DNA from: an uncultured Campylobacter sp.
Lineage (GTDB): Bacteria; Campylobacterota; Campylobacteria; Campylobacterales; Campylobacteraceae
Assembly (NCBI RefSeq): GCF_905372745.1
Contig: NZ_CAJPQR010000036.1
Location: forward strand, 1 to 23,294
Direction: 5' to 3'
DNA length: 23,294 nt
This document shows, piece after piece, positions 1 to 7,317 of the stretch. The translations under genes were made by a program, and so were the position numbers. The first letter of the stretch is position 1; each line of letters starts with the position of its first letter. The notes below the pieces were generated by a model. It was not told the origin of the DNA. It saw nothing but the letters and a program-made list of their open reading frames with translations, and searched no databases.

Positions 1-324
1 CTTTTAAACTTATACGAATATAAAAATATTACGTCCGAACTATCAGGTACTAAAAGAGAGCATTTTAGTCCTAAAATATTTTAAAAAACTTAAGCAAAAA
101 TTTAAGTATAAATTTTAAAAGTTTGGCTCTTACGAATTTAAACTCGTAATAACTAATACTAAATTTACGCCTCTTAGGCTTGCGGTCCGCATCGACTAAA
201 TTTACGTTCGCCCAAGCCGCCCCAAAATGCACAGCCTAAGATAAATTCGCTATTTAATCGGTAAATTTGCGTGATTTTTATCTGTTTTTAGATAAAATCC
301 GCCAAAAATTTAAAGGTAAATTTA
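1..324. other. Intergenic region upstream of mnmG
   Basis: No credible gene is seen on either strand. The stretch is AT-rich with stops in all frames. Its downstream end holds the presumed mnmG promoter and ribosome binding site (listed separately). The left neighbour is outside the window, so the upstream part could be the trailer of another operon. Confidence 0.5.
289..298 (+). promoter_or_regulatory. Candidate sigma70 -10 box for mnmG
   Basis: TAGATAAAAT fits the loose Campylobacter -10 consensus and lies about 27 bases before the mnmG ATG, preceded by a T-rich stretch. No -35 box is seen, as is usual in Campylobacter. A ribosome binding site AAAGG (312-316) follows, 8 bases before the start. 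Confidence 0.45.
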
Positions 325-2193
325 ATGCAAGAATATGACATCATCGTCGTCGGAGGCGGTCACGCGGGTATCGAAGCTAGCCTAGCTCCCGCAAGAATGG
401 GCAAAAAAACGCTGCTAATCACCATCCTAGCCGAGCAAATCGGGGCGACTAGCTGTAATCCAGCAGTGGGCGGACTAGCCAAAGGCCATCTGGTAAAAGA
501 ACTCGACGCGCTGGGCGGGCAGATGGGGCTAACGACCGATGTCGTGGGCATACAGTTTCGCGTGCTAAACGAGAGCAAAGGCCCCGCCGTTCGCGGCAGC
601 CGCGCTCAAATCGACATGGATAGATACCGCGTCTATATGCGAAATTTACTGCTAAATACGCCAAATCTCGACGTTACGCAAGAAATCGCGACGCAAATTT
701 TAACGCAAAACGGGCAGATATCGGGCGTAAAAACCCACCTCGGCAACGAGTATAAAACTAGTAAGCTCATCATCACGACGGGCACTTTTTTAAACGGACT
801 GATTCACGTCGGATTTAACAAGCTGCAAGCCGGCCGCGTGGGCGAGTTTAGCTCGGTAAATTTAAGCCAAAGCCTAAGAGATCACGGCTTTACGCTAGGA
901 CGGCTAAAAACGGGAACCTGCCCCCGCGTGGATGCTAAAAGCATAGATTTTAGCGCGCTTGAAGTCCAAGAGGGCGACGCAAATCCCGTCCCGTTTAGCT
1001 TCCGCACGCGGGACTTCGCGCCTACGCAGCTGCCCTGCTACATCGCCTACACCAACGAGACTACGCACGAGATTATCCGCTCGAATTTCGACAAAGCGCC
1101 TCTTTTTACGGGGCAGATAGAGGGCGTAGGCCCGCGCTACTGCCCGAGCATCGAGGATAAGATAAATAGATTCGGCGACCGCGACAGGCATCATCTTTTT
1201 ATCGAGCCGCAGACGGCTAGCGCGACGGAGTACTATATCAACGGCTTTTCTACGAGCCTGCCTTACGACGTGCAAGTTAAAATGCTGCGCTCGGTAAAGG
1301 GCTTTGAAAACGCGCGCATCGTTCGCCACGGCTACGCGATCGAGTACGACTATGCGCCGCCAACGCAGCTAAAACACAGCCTGGAAACCAAGCTCGTCGG
1401 CGGGCTGTATTTCGCTGGCCAGATCAACGGTACCACGGGCTACGAAGAGGCCGCCGCGCAGGGACTGATGGCGGGCATAAACGCAGCTCTCGCGCTTGAG
1501 GGCAAAGAGCCGCTCGTACTGCGCCGCGACGAGGCGTATATCGGCGTTTTGATCGACGATCTAGTCACCAAAGGCACGAAAGAGCCCTACCGCATGTTTA
1601 CCTCGCGCGCCGAGTACAGGCTACTGCTGCGCGAAGATAACGCCGTGCTGCGCCTTAGCGGCTATGGGCGGCAGCTTAGGCTAATAGACGCTAAAACATA
1701 CAAGAGAGTAGAAGAAATCCGCGAAAATTTAGCGCGCGGGCTAGCGTATCTAAACCAGACCGTAATCACGCCCTCAAAGCAAAATTTAGCCCTTTTAGAA
1801 AGCCTAGACGAGGATATAATCAGCCAAAACGTAAGCCTGCAAAAAATCGTAGCGCGCAAGAGCTTCACGCGCGAAAAACTGCAAAATTTAGACGAAATTT
1901 TCGCCTGCATGGACGAGGCGAGCTTGGAGCAAATTTTAGTCGAAGCCAAATACCAGCACTACATCGCCGAGCAAAAAAGCCAAATAGAGCGCATGAAAGA
2001 TATGCTGCAAGTGCGTATCCCAGAGGGCTTTAGCTTCCGCGGTATCAGCGGGCTAAGCAACGAAGTGGTAGAAAAGCTAGAAACCTTTAATCCTCCTACG
2101 CTTTTTGCCGCCAGCGAGATTAGCGGTATCACGCCTGCGGCGATAGATATTTTGCACATCTATATAAAGATGAACGCTAAGGAGCCGCGATAA
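325..2193 (+). CDS. mnmG: tRNA uridine-5-carboxymethylaminomethyl modification enzyme MnmG (GidA)
   Basis: FAD- and NADH-dependent enzyme that, with MnmE, installs the (carboxymethyl)aminomethyl group on wobble uridine of several tRNAs in the cytoplasm. The 622 residues match the usual 620-630. Visible signatures are the dinucleotide-binding GGGHAG at 10-15, the family block beginning CNPAVGG at 44, GPRYCPSIEDK at 271-281 with the conserved Cys275, the block EPQTASATEYYINGFS near 296-311, and the FAD-contacting FAGQINGTTGYEEAAAQG near 365-382. The start is supported by AAAGG 8 bases upstream and by FAD motif placement. It stands alone with the pet operon downstream. The last ten bases of the gene, GCCGCGATAA, are repeated at once after the stop, so a small duplication has copied the stop region without changing the protein. 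Confidence 0.97.
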   Translation: MQEYDIIVVGGGHAGIEASLAPARMGKKTLLITILAEQIGATSCNPAVGGLAKGHLVKELDALGGQMGLTTDVVGIQFRVLNESKGPAVRGSRAQIDMDRYRVYMRNLLLNTPNLDVTQEIATQILTQNGQISGVKTHLGNEYKTSKLIITTGTFLNGLIHVGFNKLQAGRVGEFSSVNLSQSLRDHGFTLGRLKTGTCPRVDAKSIDFSALEVQEGDANPVPFSFRTRDFAPTQLPCYIAYTNETTHEIIRSNFDKAPLFTGQIEGVGPRYCPSIEDKINRFGDRDRHHLFIEPQTASATEYYINGFSTSLPYDVQVKMLRSVKGFENARIVRHGYAIEYDYAPPTQLKHSLETKLVGGLYFAGQINGTTGYEEAAAQGLMAGINAALALEGKEPLVLRRDEAYIGVLIDDLVTKGTKEPYRMFTSRAEYRLLLREDNAVLRLSGYGRQLRLIDAKTYKRVEEIRENLARGLAYLNQTVITPSKQNLALLESLDEDIISQNVSLQKIVARKSFTREKLQNLDEIFACMDEASLEQILVEAKYQHYIAEQKSQIERMKDMLQVRIPEGFSFRGISGLSNEVVEKLETFNPPTLFAASEISGITPAAIDILHIYIKMNAKEPR

Positions 2194-2247
2194 GCCGCGA
2201 TAAAATGCTATTTAATAAGAATGAGCATTAAATTTGGGGCTAAATTT

Positions 2248-2276
2248 AACGCTTCGCCTTTTTTGCGTTTTAATTT
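2248..2276. terminator. Weak hairpin between convergent genes
   Basis: AACGC (2248-2252) pairs with GCGTT (2265-2269) around a T-rich loop, followed by TTAATTTTA. It sits between the convergent mnmG and VOC genes and could end transcription from the mnmG side. The stem is only 5 bp, so this is a weak call. Confidence 0.3.
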
Positions 2277-2292
2277 TACGAACCCGTCAAAT

Positions 2293-2673
2293 TTAATCGT
2301 ATCTGCTAATCTCTATCAAATTTCCGTCCGGGTCGCGCACGTAGATTGAGCTTATCGCTCCAAGCGCGCCTGTTCGAGGCACCACCCCCTGCTCTACGGC
2401 GATACCCGCAGCCTCCAGCTCCACCAAAACCGACTCAAGCGGCGTATCCGTAAGCAAGCAGATATCGGCCGTTCCGACGTTTGCGTTTAGGGCGTTTGGT
2501 AAAATTTCCTCGCCTTTTACGTGCAAATTTATCTTTTGCGAGCCGAAGGCCAGAGTCTTGCGTCCGTTTGCGAAATCAACCTCGCGCATACCCAGCACTC
2601 GCACGTAAAAATCAAGCGTCCGTTGTAAATCAGTAACCGTTAAAACGATATGATCGATCGAAGCGATACGCAT
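2293..2673 (-). CDS. VOC-family (glyoxalase/bleomycin-resistance fold) protein
   Basis: A 126-residue protein of the vicinal-oxygen-chelate superfamily. Its two beta-alpha-beta-beta-beta halves start at about residue 4 (IDHIVLTVTDL) and about residue 67. Candidate metal ligands are His8, His51 (INLHVKG) and Glu121 in the typical C-terminal DPDGNLIEIS (114-123). The length fits the small glyoxalase I-like subfamily often annotated as VOC family virulence protein or dioxygenase-like. The substrate cannot be told from sequence. The start is supported by AAAAGGAG (2679-2686 on the minus strand) 5 bases before the ATG. The gene stands alone, converging on mnmG and divergent from petA. Confidence 0.9.
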   Translation of the reverse strand: MRIASIDHIVLTVTDLQRTLDFYVRVLGMREVDFANGRKTLAFGSQKINLHVKGEEILPNALNANVGTADICLLTDTPLESVLVELEAAGIAVEQGVVPRTGALGAISSIYVRDPDGNLIEISRYD

Positions 2674-3014
2674 AAATTCTCCTTTTAAATCAAATTTAAC
2701 AAAACATTGCCCACTAAAAACGGCAAATTTGACGGCGCAAATTTAAAGCCGCTCGGAGTTAAATTTTGCGGCGCGGGTAAATCAAGCAGAATAAAACCAA
2801 ATTTAAATTTAGCTGACCCGCGAAGCGTCAAATTTAATTGCCCAAGCCCGATTACTCCCGAATTTTATCCACAAAAGCCCCAAAAAGGCAAAATAGTAAA
2901 TAATTTTTTAAAAAATAATTTAAATATCTAAACTATTTGCAGGAAAAATAAAATTTTAATTTTCATAAGAGTATAATGGCGAGTATTTTTTAAAAAACTG
3001 CTGAAAGGAAGGTA
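2674..3014. other. Intergenic region between VOC gene and petA
   Basis: About 340 bases with no convincing gene. A 74-codon frame from a TTG at 2707 is built mostly from the AAATTTAA word and has no ribosome binding site. It contains an inverted repeat, CGCGGGT (2772-2778) with ACCCGCG (2816-2822), enclosing 37 bases, and the petA promoter near its end. Confidence 0.5.
2972..2977 (+). promoter_or_regulatory. -10 box of the petABC operon
   Basis: A perfect TATAAT, 38 bases before the petA ATG, preceded by an AT-rich tract. A strong ribosome binding site AAGGAAGG (3005-3012) follows. This is the clearest promoter on this side of the window. Confidence 0.7.
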
Positions 3015-3518
3015 ATGTCCGTAAAACAAGAAAGACGAGATTTTATCGGTTTGGCGTTCGGGGCGGTGGCCGCAGTCGGCGGCGCGGCGACCCTCGTAGC
3101 CGTCAAAAAGACCTGGGATCCGCTTCCTAGCGTTAAGGCGGCGGGATTTACGACCGTAGATCTCAGCCCGATGAAAGAGGGCGAGATGCGCCAAATAGAG
3201 TGGCGCAAAAAGCCGATATTTATCCTAAAAAAAGACGCTTCGATGGCGCCTAACGACAAGCGCGACGTCGTGGTAGACGGCGCTAGATATATGGTGGCGA
3301 TCGGGCTTTGCACGCATCTTGGCTGCATCCCGGAGTGGAAACCGGGCAAGCAACTTTTCGTTTGCGCCTGTCACGGAGGCGAATTTAACGCAGACGGCGT
3401 AAATACCTTCGGCCCTCCTCCGCGCCCGCTAGACATACCGCCGTTTAAGATAGACGGTACGAAACTCGTTTTGGGCGAGACCAGTCCCGAATACGAAAAA
3501 CTAACGGCTCAAGCGTAA
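3015..3518 (+). CDS. petA: Ubiquinol-cytochrome c reductase, Rieske iron-sulfur subunit
   Basis: Rieske [2Fe-2S] subunit of the bc1-type complex. It takes one electron from menaquinol and passes it to the cytochrome c subunit on the periplasmic side. The 167 residues begin with a twin-arginine-like region (RRDF at 7-10) and one hydrophobic segment (about 11-30) that serves as translocation signal and anchor. Box I is CTHLGC (99-104) and box II CACHGG (117-122). By family knowledge Cys99, His101, Cys117 and His120 bind the cluster and Cys104-Cys119 form the disulfide. The proline loop is GPPPRPL (133-139). First gene of petABC, ending 10 bases before petB. Box II has Ala where many homologues have Pro, a minor variation. 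Confidence 0.97.
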   Translation: MSVKQERRDFIGLAFGAVAAVGGAATLVAVKKTWDPLPSVKAAGFTTVDLSPMKEGEMRQIEWRKKPIFILKKDASMAPNDKRDVVVDGARYMVAIGLCTHLGCIPEWKPGKQLFVCACHGGEFNADGVNTFGPPPRPLDIPPFKIDGTKLVLGETSPEYEKLTAQA

Positions 3519-3528
3519 GGAGGGGAAA

Positions 3529-4791
3529 ATGCACATCAGAAAATCAACGGGCGTTTTAGACTGGCTGGATCAAAGGATCGCCCTAAACAAGCTAATGAAA
3601 GTCCTCGTCAGCGAATACTGGATACCGAAAAATATAAATTTCCTCTGGGCGATGGGCGTTATACTCACGACGCTTTTTGCGTTGCTTATTTTTACCGGAT
3701 TTATGCTGGTTATGTACTATAAACCGGATATAAATTTAGCCTTTGACAGCGTAAATTTGACTATAATGAAAGAGGTCGAGTACGGATGGCTATGGCGCCA
3801 TATCCACGCGGTTGCGGCTTCAGTCGTGTTTTTAATCATCTACATACACACCTTTACGGCGATTTACTACGGCTCTTATAAAAAAGGCCGCGAGATGATT
3901 TGGATTAGCGGCATGCTGCTTTTCATTTTGTTCTCCGCCGAGGCGTTTAGCGGATACATGCTACCTTGGGGGCAGATGAGCTACTGGGCGGCGATGGTTA
4001 TTACGAATTTATTCGGCGGCATCCCGGTTATCGGCGACGCGGTAGTCGAGTGGATCAGAGGCGACTATGCCGTTAGCGATCCGACTTTGACGAGATTTTT
4101 CATGCTTCACGTCTGCTTGCTGCCGATCGTGCTTATAGCAGTCGTCGCGATACACTTTTACACGCTTCGCGTTCCGCACGTAAATAACGAAACGGGCGAA
4201 GAGATAGACTTTGAAGTAGAAGCCGAAAAATACCTAAGCGGCGATACGAAAAATGCGAAAGTAATTCCGTTTTGGCCGGGCTTTTTGGCAAAAGACTTCA
4301 TGTATATCGGCTTTTTCATGATTTTCTTTTTCTATCTCGTGTGCTTTCATTTCGACTTTGCGATGGATCCGATAAATTTCGAGCCGGGCAACCCGCTAAA
4401 AACGCCTCCGCACATCTATCCGGAGTGGTACTTCTTATGGCAGTATGAAATTTTACGCGGATTTTTCTTCGATATTTTCGGATTTAAAGCCTACAATATC
4501 GGCCTTATCGCATTTGCGATCGCGGGCGTGGCGCTATTTTTCATGCCGCTTTACGACAGAAGCGACGTCGTGGCTCCGGCTCACGAGAGAAAGGGCTTTT
4601 TCGTATGGTTTTGGCTATTAATCGTCGATATGATTATCCTCACGATTTTTGGCAAATTGCCTGCCGACGGCGTAACGCTAGGCATCTCAAACGCTTGGAT
4701 AGGCTTTTTCTCGACTATAGCGTTTTTTATCCTGCTTTTCGTAGTCTTGCCTATCATAACGACGCTTGAGAAAAAAGGAGCGATGAAATGA
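3529..4791 (+). CDS. petB: Ubiquinol-cytochrome c reductase, cytochrome b subunit
   Basis: Integral membrane diheme b subunit holding the quinol oxidation and quinone reduction sites. The 420 residues correspond to a full-length cytochrome b with all transmembrane helices, not a split b6/subunit IV pair. Heme ligands are His93 and His107 in helix B and His194 and His209 in helix D. The helix D pair is 15 apart, as in b6f, rather than 14 as in mitochondrial bc1. The Qo-site PEWY motif is at 298-301. The start has the strong ribosome binding site AAGGAGGGG. The stop overlaps the petC start in ATGA, indicating translational coupling. Confidence 0.97.
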   Translation: MHIRKSTGVLDWLDQRIALNKLMKVLVSEYWIPKNINFLWAMGVILTTLFALLIFTGFMLVMYYKPDINLAFDSVNLTIMKEVEYGWLWRHIHAVAASVVFLIIYIHTFTAIYYGSYKKGREMIWISGMLLFILFSAEAFSGYMLPWGQMSYWAAMVITNLFGGIPVIGDAVVEWIRGDYAVSDPTLTRFFMLHVCLLPIVLIAVVAIHFYTLRVPHVNNETGEEIDFEVEAEKYLSGDTKNAKVIPFWPGFLAKDFMYIGFFMIFFFYLVCFHFDFAMDPINFEPGNPLKTPPHIYPEWYFLWQYEILRGFFFDIFGFKAYNIGLIAFAIAGVALFFMPLYDRSDVVAPAHERKGFFVWFWLLIVDMIILTIFGKLPADGVTLGISNAWIGFFSTIAFFILLFVVLPIITTLEKKGAMK

Positions 4792-5816
4792 AAGAACTAA
4801 AAATTTTTATAATCGTAGTCGCGCTTACCGGCGTAGCGTACTGGGGCATAGAGCCCTATGCGCATAACGTCATGCATCCGCACGTAGCCGCAGCCGACTA
4901 CGACCTGGGCGCAGAGGACGTAGCTCAGGCTAAATCCGTAGTAGAAGCCAGACAAAAAGCTCTCGAAGCCGCGCAAGCTCTGAACGACGAAAAGAAAATC
5001 GCCGGAGCGAAAAAAGATTTAGAAGAGGCAAAAAAATCTCTTAATGATTACACGGCGTTTTGGAAAGAAGTAAAAACTATAAATTTAGCCAAAGGAGACG
5101 CCGCTAAAGGCGCGGAAACTTTTGCTAACGCGGGCTGCTCGGGCTGTCACGGCGTAGAGGCCGCAGGTATGCCAAACGCTCTAAGCGCCGCCGAGCTTAG
5201 CGAAGCTCACGGCGTCGTACCGCCCGATCTTAGTACCGCAGGAGCGATATACGACGAGCATTTCCTAGCAGCTCTTATAAAAGACCCGACCAAGGCGCTA
5301 AAGCTAACGCATAAATTTAACGACGAAAAGCCTTATCCGATGCCGGCCTTTTTCGGAGCGGGCGGAGAAGATCCAAATGCCGAGATCGCCGATATAGTCG
5401 CGTATCTAAAGTCTATCGCGCCTAAAGAAGTCAGCGACGAACAAGTGTTTCGCGACGCGTGCCAGAGATGCCACGACATGAAATACGAAAATAAATACAC
5501 GCTAACCAACCGCGTAAATTTAGCCGCGTATATGGGCTCAAACCCGCCTGATTTATCGATGATGATTCGCTCAAAGGGCGATGAATATCTGCATAAATTT
5601 ATAAACGATACGCAAAAGATGCTGCCGGGCACTGCGATGCCTCGCGTGGGGCTAAGCAAGGCTAGCGAGGATCAGATCGTAGCCTACATACAAAAAGCCG
5701 GCGATGCTAAAAAGGCCGAACGCGAAAGCCTAGGCATAAATGCGATGATTTACTTCCTGATTTTTGGCATCTTCGGATGGCTTTGGAAACGCAAAGTTTG
5801 GTCTAAACTGCATTAA
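4788..5816 (+). CDS. petC: Ubiquinol-cytochrome c reductase, diheme cytochrome c subunit
   Basis: Cytochrome c subunit of the bc1 complex in the epsilonproteobacterial form: two heme c sites, CSGCH (117-121) and CQRCH (225-229), instead of the monoheme cytochrome c1. Likely axial methionines are in PYPMPAF (near 185) and GTAMPRVG (near 284). The protein is anchored at both ends, by an N-terminal hydrophobic segment (4-20) and a C-terminal one (about 318-333) ending in basic residues. Residues 45-88 are rich in Ala, Lys, Glu and Gln and look like a helical hairpin or coiled coil separating the N-terminal anchor from the first heme domain. It accepts electrons from the Rieske protein and passes them to soluble cytochrome c or the cbb3 oxidase. 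Last gene of the operon, followed by a strong terminator. Confidence 0.95.
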   Translation: MKELKIFIIVVALTGVAYWGIEPYAHNVMHPHVAAADYDLGAEDVAQAKSVVEARQKALEAAQALNDEKKIAGAKKDLEEAKKSLNDYTAFWKEVKTINLAKGDAAKGAETFANAGCSGCHGVEAAGMPNALSAAELSEAHGVVPPDLSTAGAIYDEHFLAALIKDPTKALKLTHKFNDEKPYPMPAFFGAGGEDPNAEIADIVAYLKSIAPKEVSDEQVFRDACQRCHDMKYENKYTLTNRVNLAAYMGSNPPDLSMMIRSKGDEYLHKFINDTQKMLPGTAMPRVGLSKASEDQIVAYIQKAGDAKKAERESLGINAMIYFLIFGIFGWLWKRKVWSKLH

Positions 5817-5821
5817 AATAG

Positions 5822-5845
5822 GAGCCCGCCTTTCGGGCTCTTTTT
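5822..5845 (+). terminator. Rho-independent terminator of petABC
   Basis: A perfect 7-bp GC-rich stem, GAGCCCG (5822-5828) with CGGGCTC (5834-5840), a 5-base loop and then five T residues. It starts 5 bases after the petC stop. Confidence 0.92.
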
Positions 5846-6032
5846 AAATTTATCGCTTCGATTCCTTCTTTTTAGTCTTTAAATTTGCTCCGTTTTTAAT
5901 TCGCAAATAGTTTTTAATCTATTTATCGCTTGCCGCCTAACTCAAAGCCAAACTTAGCCGCACCGCTCGCCCAAATTTAAACGTTTTTTAGATTCGTCCG
6001 CTAAAATGCGTTAAATTTTAAAAGGAAAAAAG

Positions 6033-6995
6033 ATGAACAGGGCAGAATTCCAAAAGCTAAATTCTAACGAAAAACAAGACGCGATGCTAAAAATATCCGC
6101 CGCATATCCGCAATTTAAATTTCTAAATTTAAGCAAATTCGCATGCGGCGAGCATAGCTTTGAGACGGGCATTTTTGATTTTGAGGGGAGCGAGTTCGTT
6201 TTTATCCCGGGGGACGAGCCCGAGCTTGGCTGGGATGATTTTGCCGTTTTAGATGAAATTTCGGCAAAAGAGATTAAAGAACGATGCGACTTTTGCCCCG
6301 AGGATCAAAGCCTGCGCGAATTCGTAGCAAAACAGACTTCGCCGCTTCGCCGCGCTAAAATCCCCGCTATGCTAGCCGAAAGAAAACCCGCCGAGCTTAG
6401 CTGGTACGAGGTAGATTTAAGCGACGAAAGGCTTAAAATTTACGCAAACGAGATAGAGGATTTTTCGCGCGGTAAAGACAAAGATATTTCTGAAATGACG
6501 GTTTGCGGCGCGATAAAGTTAGTTCGCGAAGACGGCAAAATTCGCGCGTTTTTGTTTGACGACGTCACGCACGAGGAGCTTGAGGCGAATTTACGCAAAA
6601 ACGGATTTAGCCTACCAAGCCAGGACGAGTGGGAATATCTAGCCGGATGCGGGGCGCGCACGCTTTGGCGCTTCGGCGACAAGCCCGATCCCGACAAGGT
6701 AGCGTTACCGCACGTTAAGCAGCCCGAAAATCCGGAATTTTCGCTATTTGAGCCCAACTTATTCGGACTATTCATTGCCTTTGATCCTTACCCGGTCGAG
6801 CTTGTTAGCGCGCCGATATACTTTAAAGGCGGCGACGGCGGCAGCGCGTTTTGCGGCGGCGAGTCGCTGTTTGAGTGTCTGCTGCCCGTCTCGCCTTTTT
6901 ACGCTATGAGCGAGGAGATGCGAAATGATTATTTGGAGTTTTTGGATGACGGCGATATCGATAACGCGATTTATAGGCGTATTTTTAGACTTTAA
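6033..6995 (+). CDS. SUMF1/formylglycine-generating-enzyme-like protein, diverged
   Basis: A 320-residue cytoplasmic protein with no signal peptide or membrane segment. Several landmarks of the FGE-sulfatase (SUMF1) fold appear in the right order. They are FVFIPG (55-60), usual for the fold start; SLPSQDEWEYLAGCG (193-207), the counterpart of the family's R-L-P-T-E-A-E-W-E-Y-A; EPNLFGLFIAFDPYPVELVS (240-259), the counterpart of the N-x-(F/Y)-G-L-x-D-M-x-G-N-V-W-E-W block; and a glycine-rich GGDGGSAFCGG (266-276) where the family has RGGSW. The G-N-V-W-E-W part is replaced, so catalytic or metal-binding ability is doubtful. The region between 60 and 190 is not recognisable. The gene stands alone, with TAAAAGGA just before the ATG and a possible -10 box (CTAAAAT) near 6001. 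The fold is inferred from motifs and the function is unknown. Confidence 0.7.
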   Translation: MNRAEFQKLNSNEKQDAMLKISAAYPQFKFLNLSKFACGEHSFETGIFDFEGSEFVFIPGDEPELGWDDFAVLDEISAKEIKERCDFCPEDQSLREFVAKQTSPLRRAKIPAMLAERKPAELSWYEVDLSDERLKIYANEIEDFSRGKDKDISEMTVCGAIKLVREDGKIRAFLFDDVTHEELEANLRKNGFSLPSQDEWEYLAGCGARTLWRFGDKPDPDKVALPHVKQPENPEFSLFEPNLFGLFIAFDPYPVELVSAPIYFKGGDGGSAFCGGESLFECLLPVSPFYAMSEEMRNDYLEFLDDGDIDNAIYRRIFRL

Positions 6996-7317
6996 AAAAG
7001 CGCTTTAGCCGCTAAATTTAGCGCCGATTAAAGATATCTCGCCGCGCGTTTTAGCTCAAATTTAAGTCGCTACGCAAAGGCTTAAGTTAGCCTAGGTACC
7101 AAGAATATAAATTTAAACGCGTACGCTACGCCTGCTTTGCAAAACGCTTTTGCACCGATTTATGCCAACCGCGAGATTAAAATAGGCGCAAAACGATAAA
7201 TTCGCCGCAAAAAGCCAAGCTTGCTTTCGTTTTTCATTGCTTAAATTCTCGTAGATTTATCCTTAGATGCTAAAATCAGCTACCGTTTTTTCATAAATTT
7301 TACCGAAAAGGAAAAAT
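6996..7317. other. Intergenic region before the secreted paralogues
   Basis: About 320 bases without a supportable gene. It contains a 14-bp perfect palindrome CGCTAAATTTAGCG (7010-7023) shortly after the preceding stop, with no T tract, and near its end the promoter of the next gene. Confidence 0.45.
7268..7276 (+). promoter_or_regulatory. Extended -10 promoter of the first secreted paralogue
   Basis: TGCTAAAAT is an extended -10 element (TGn followed by TAAAAT), 41 bases before the ATG. The ribosome binding site AAAAGGA (7306-7312) follows. Confidence 0.5.

Noticed and set aside
904..1329. 141-codon frame antisense to mnmG
   Set aside because: It is a shadow frame within a clearly conserved gene on the other strand.
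2772..2822. 7-bp inverted repeat CGCGGGT / ACCCGCG as an operator or terminator
   Set aside because: The 37-base loop and lack of a T tract make a terminator unlikely, and no regulator can be linked to it.
2707..2931. 74-codon plus-strand frame between the VOC gene and petA
   Set aside because: It opens with TTG, has no ribosome binding site and consists largely of the common AAATTTAA word. It also runs towards the petA promoter.
7010..7023. 14-bp palindrome CGCTAAATTTAGCG as a terminator or operator
   Set aside because: No T tract follows and the AAATTT word is very common here, so the palindrome may be chance.
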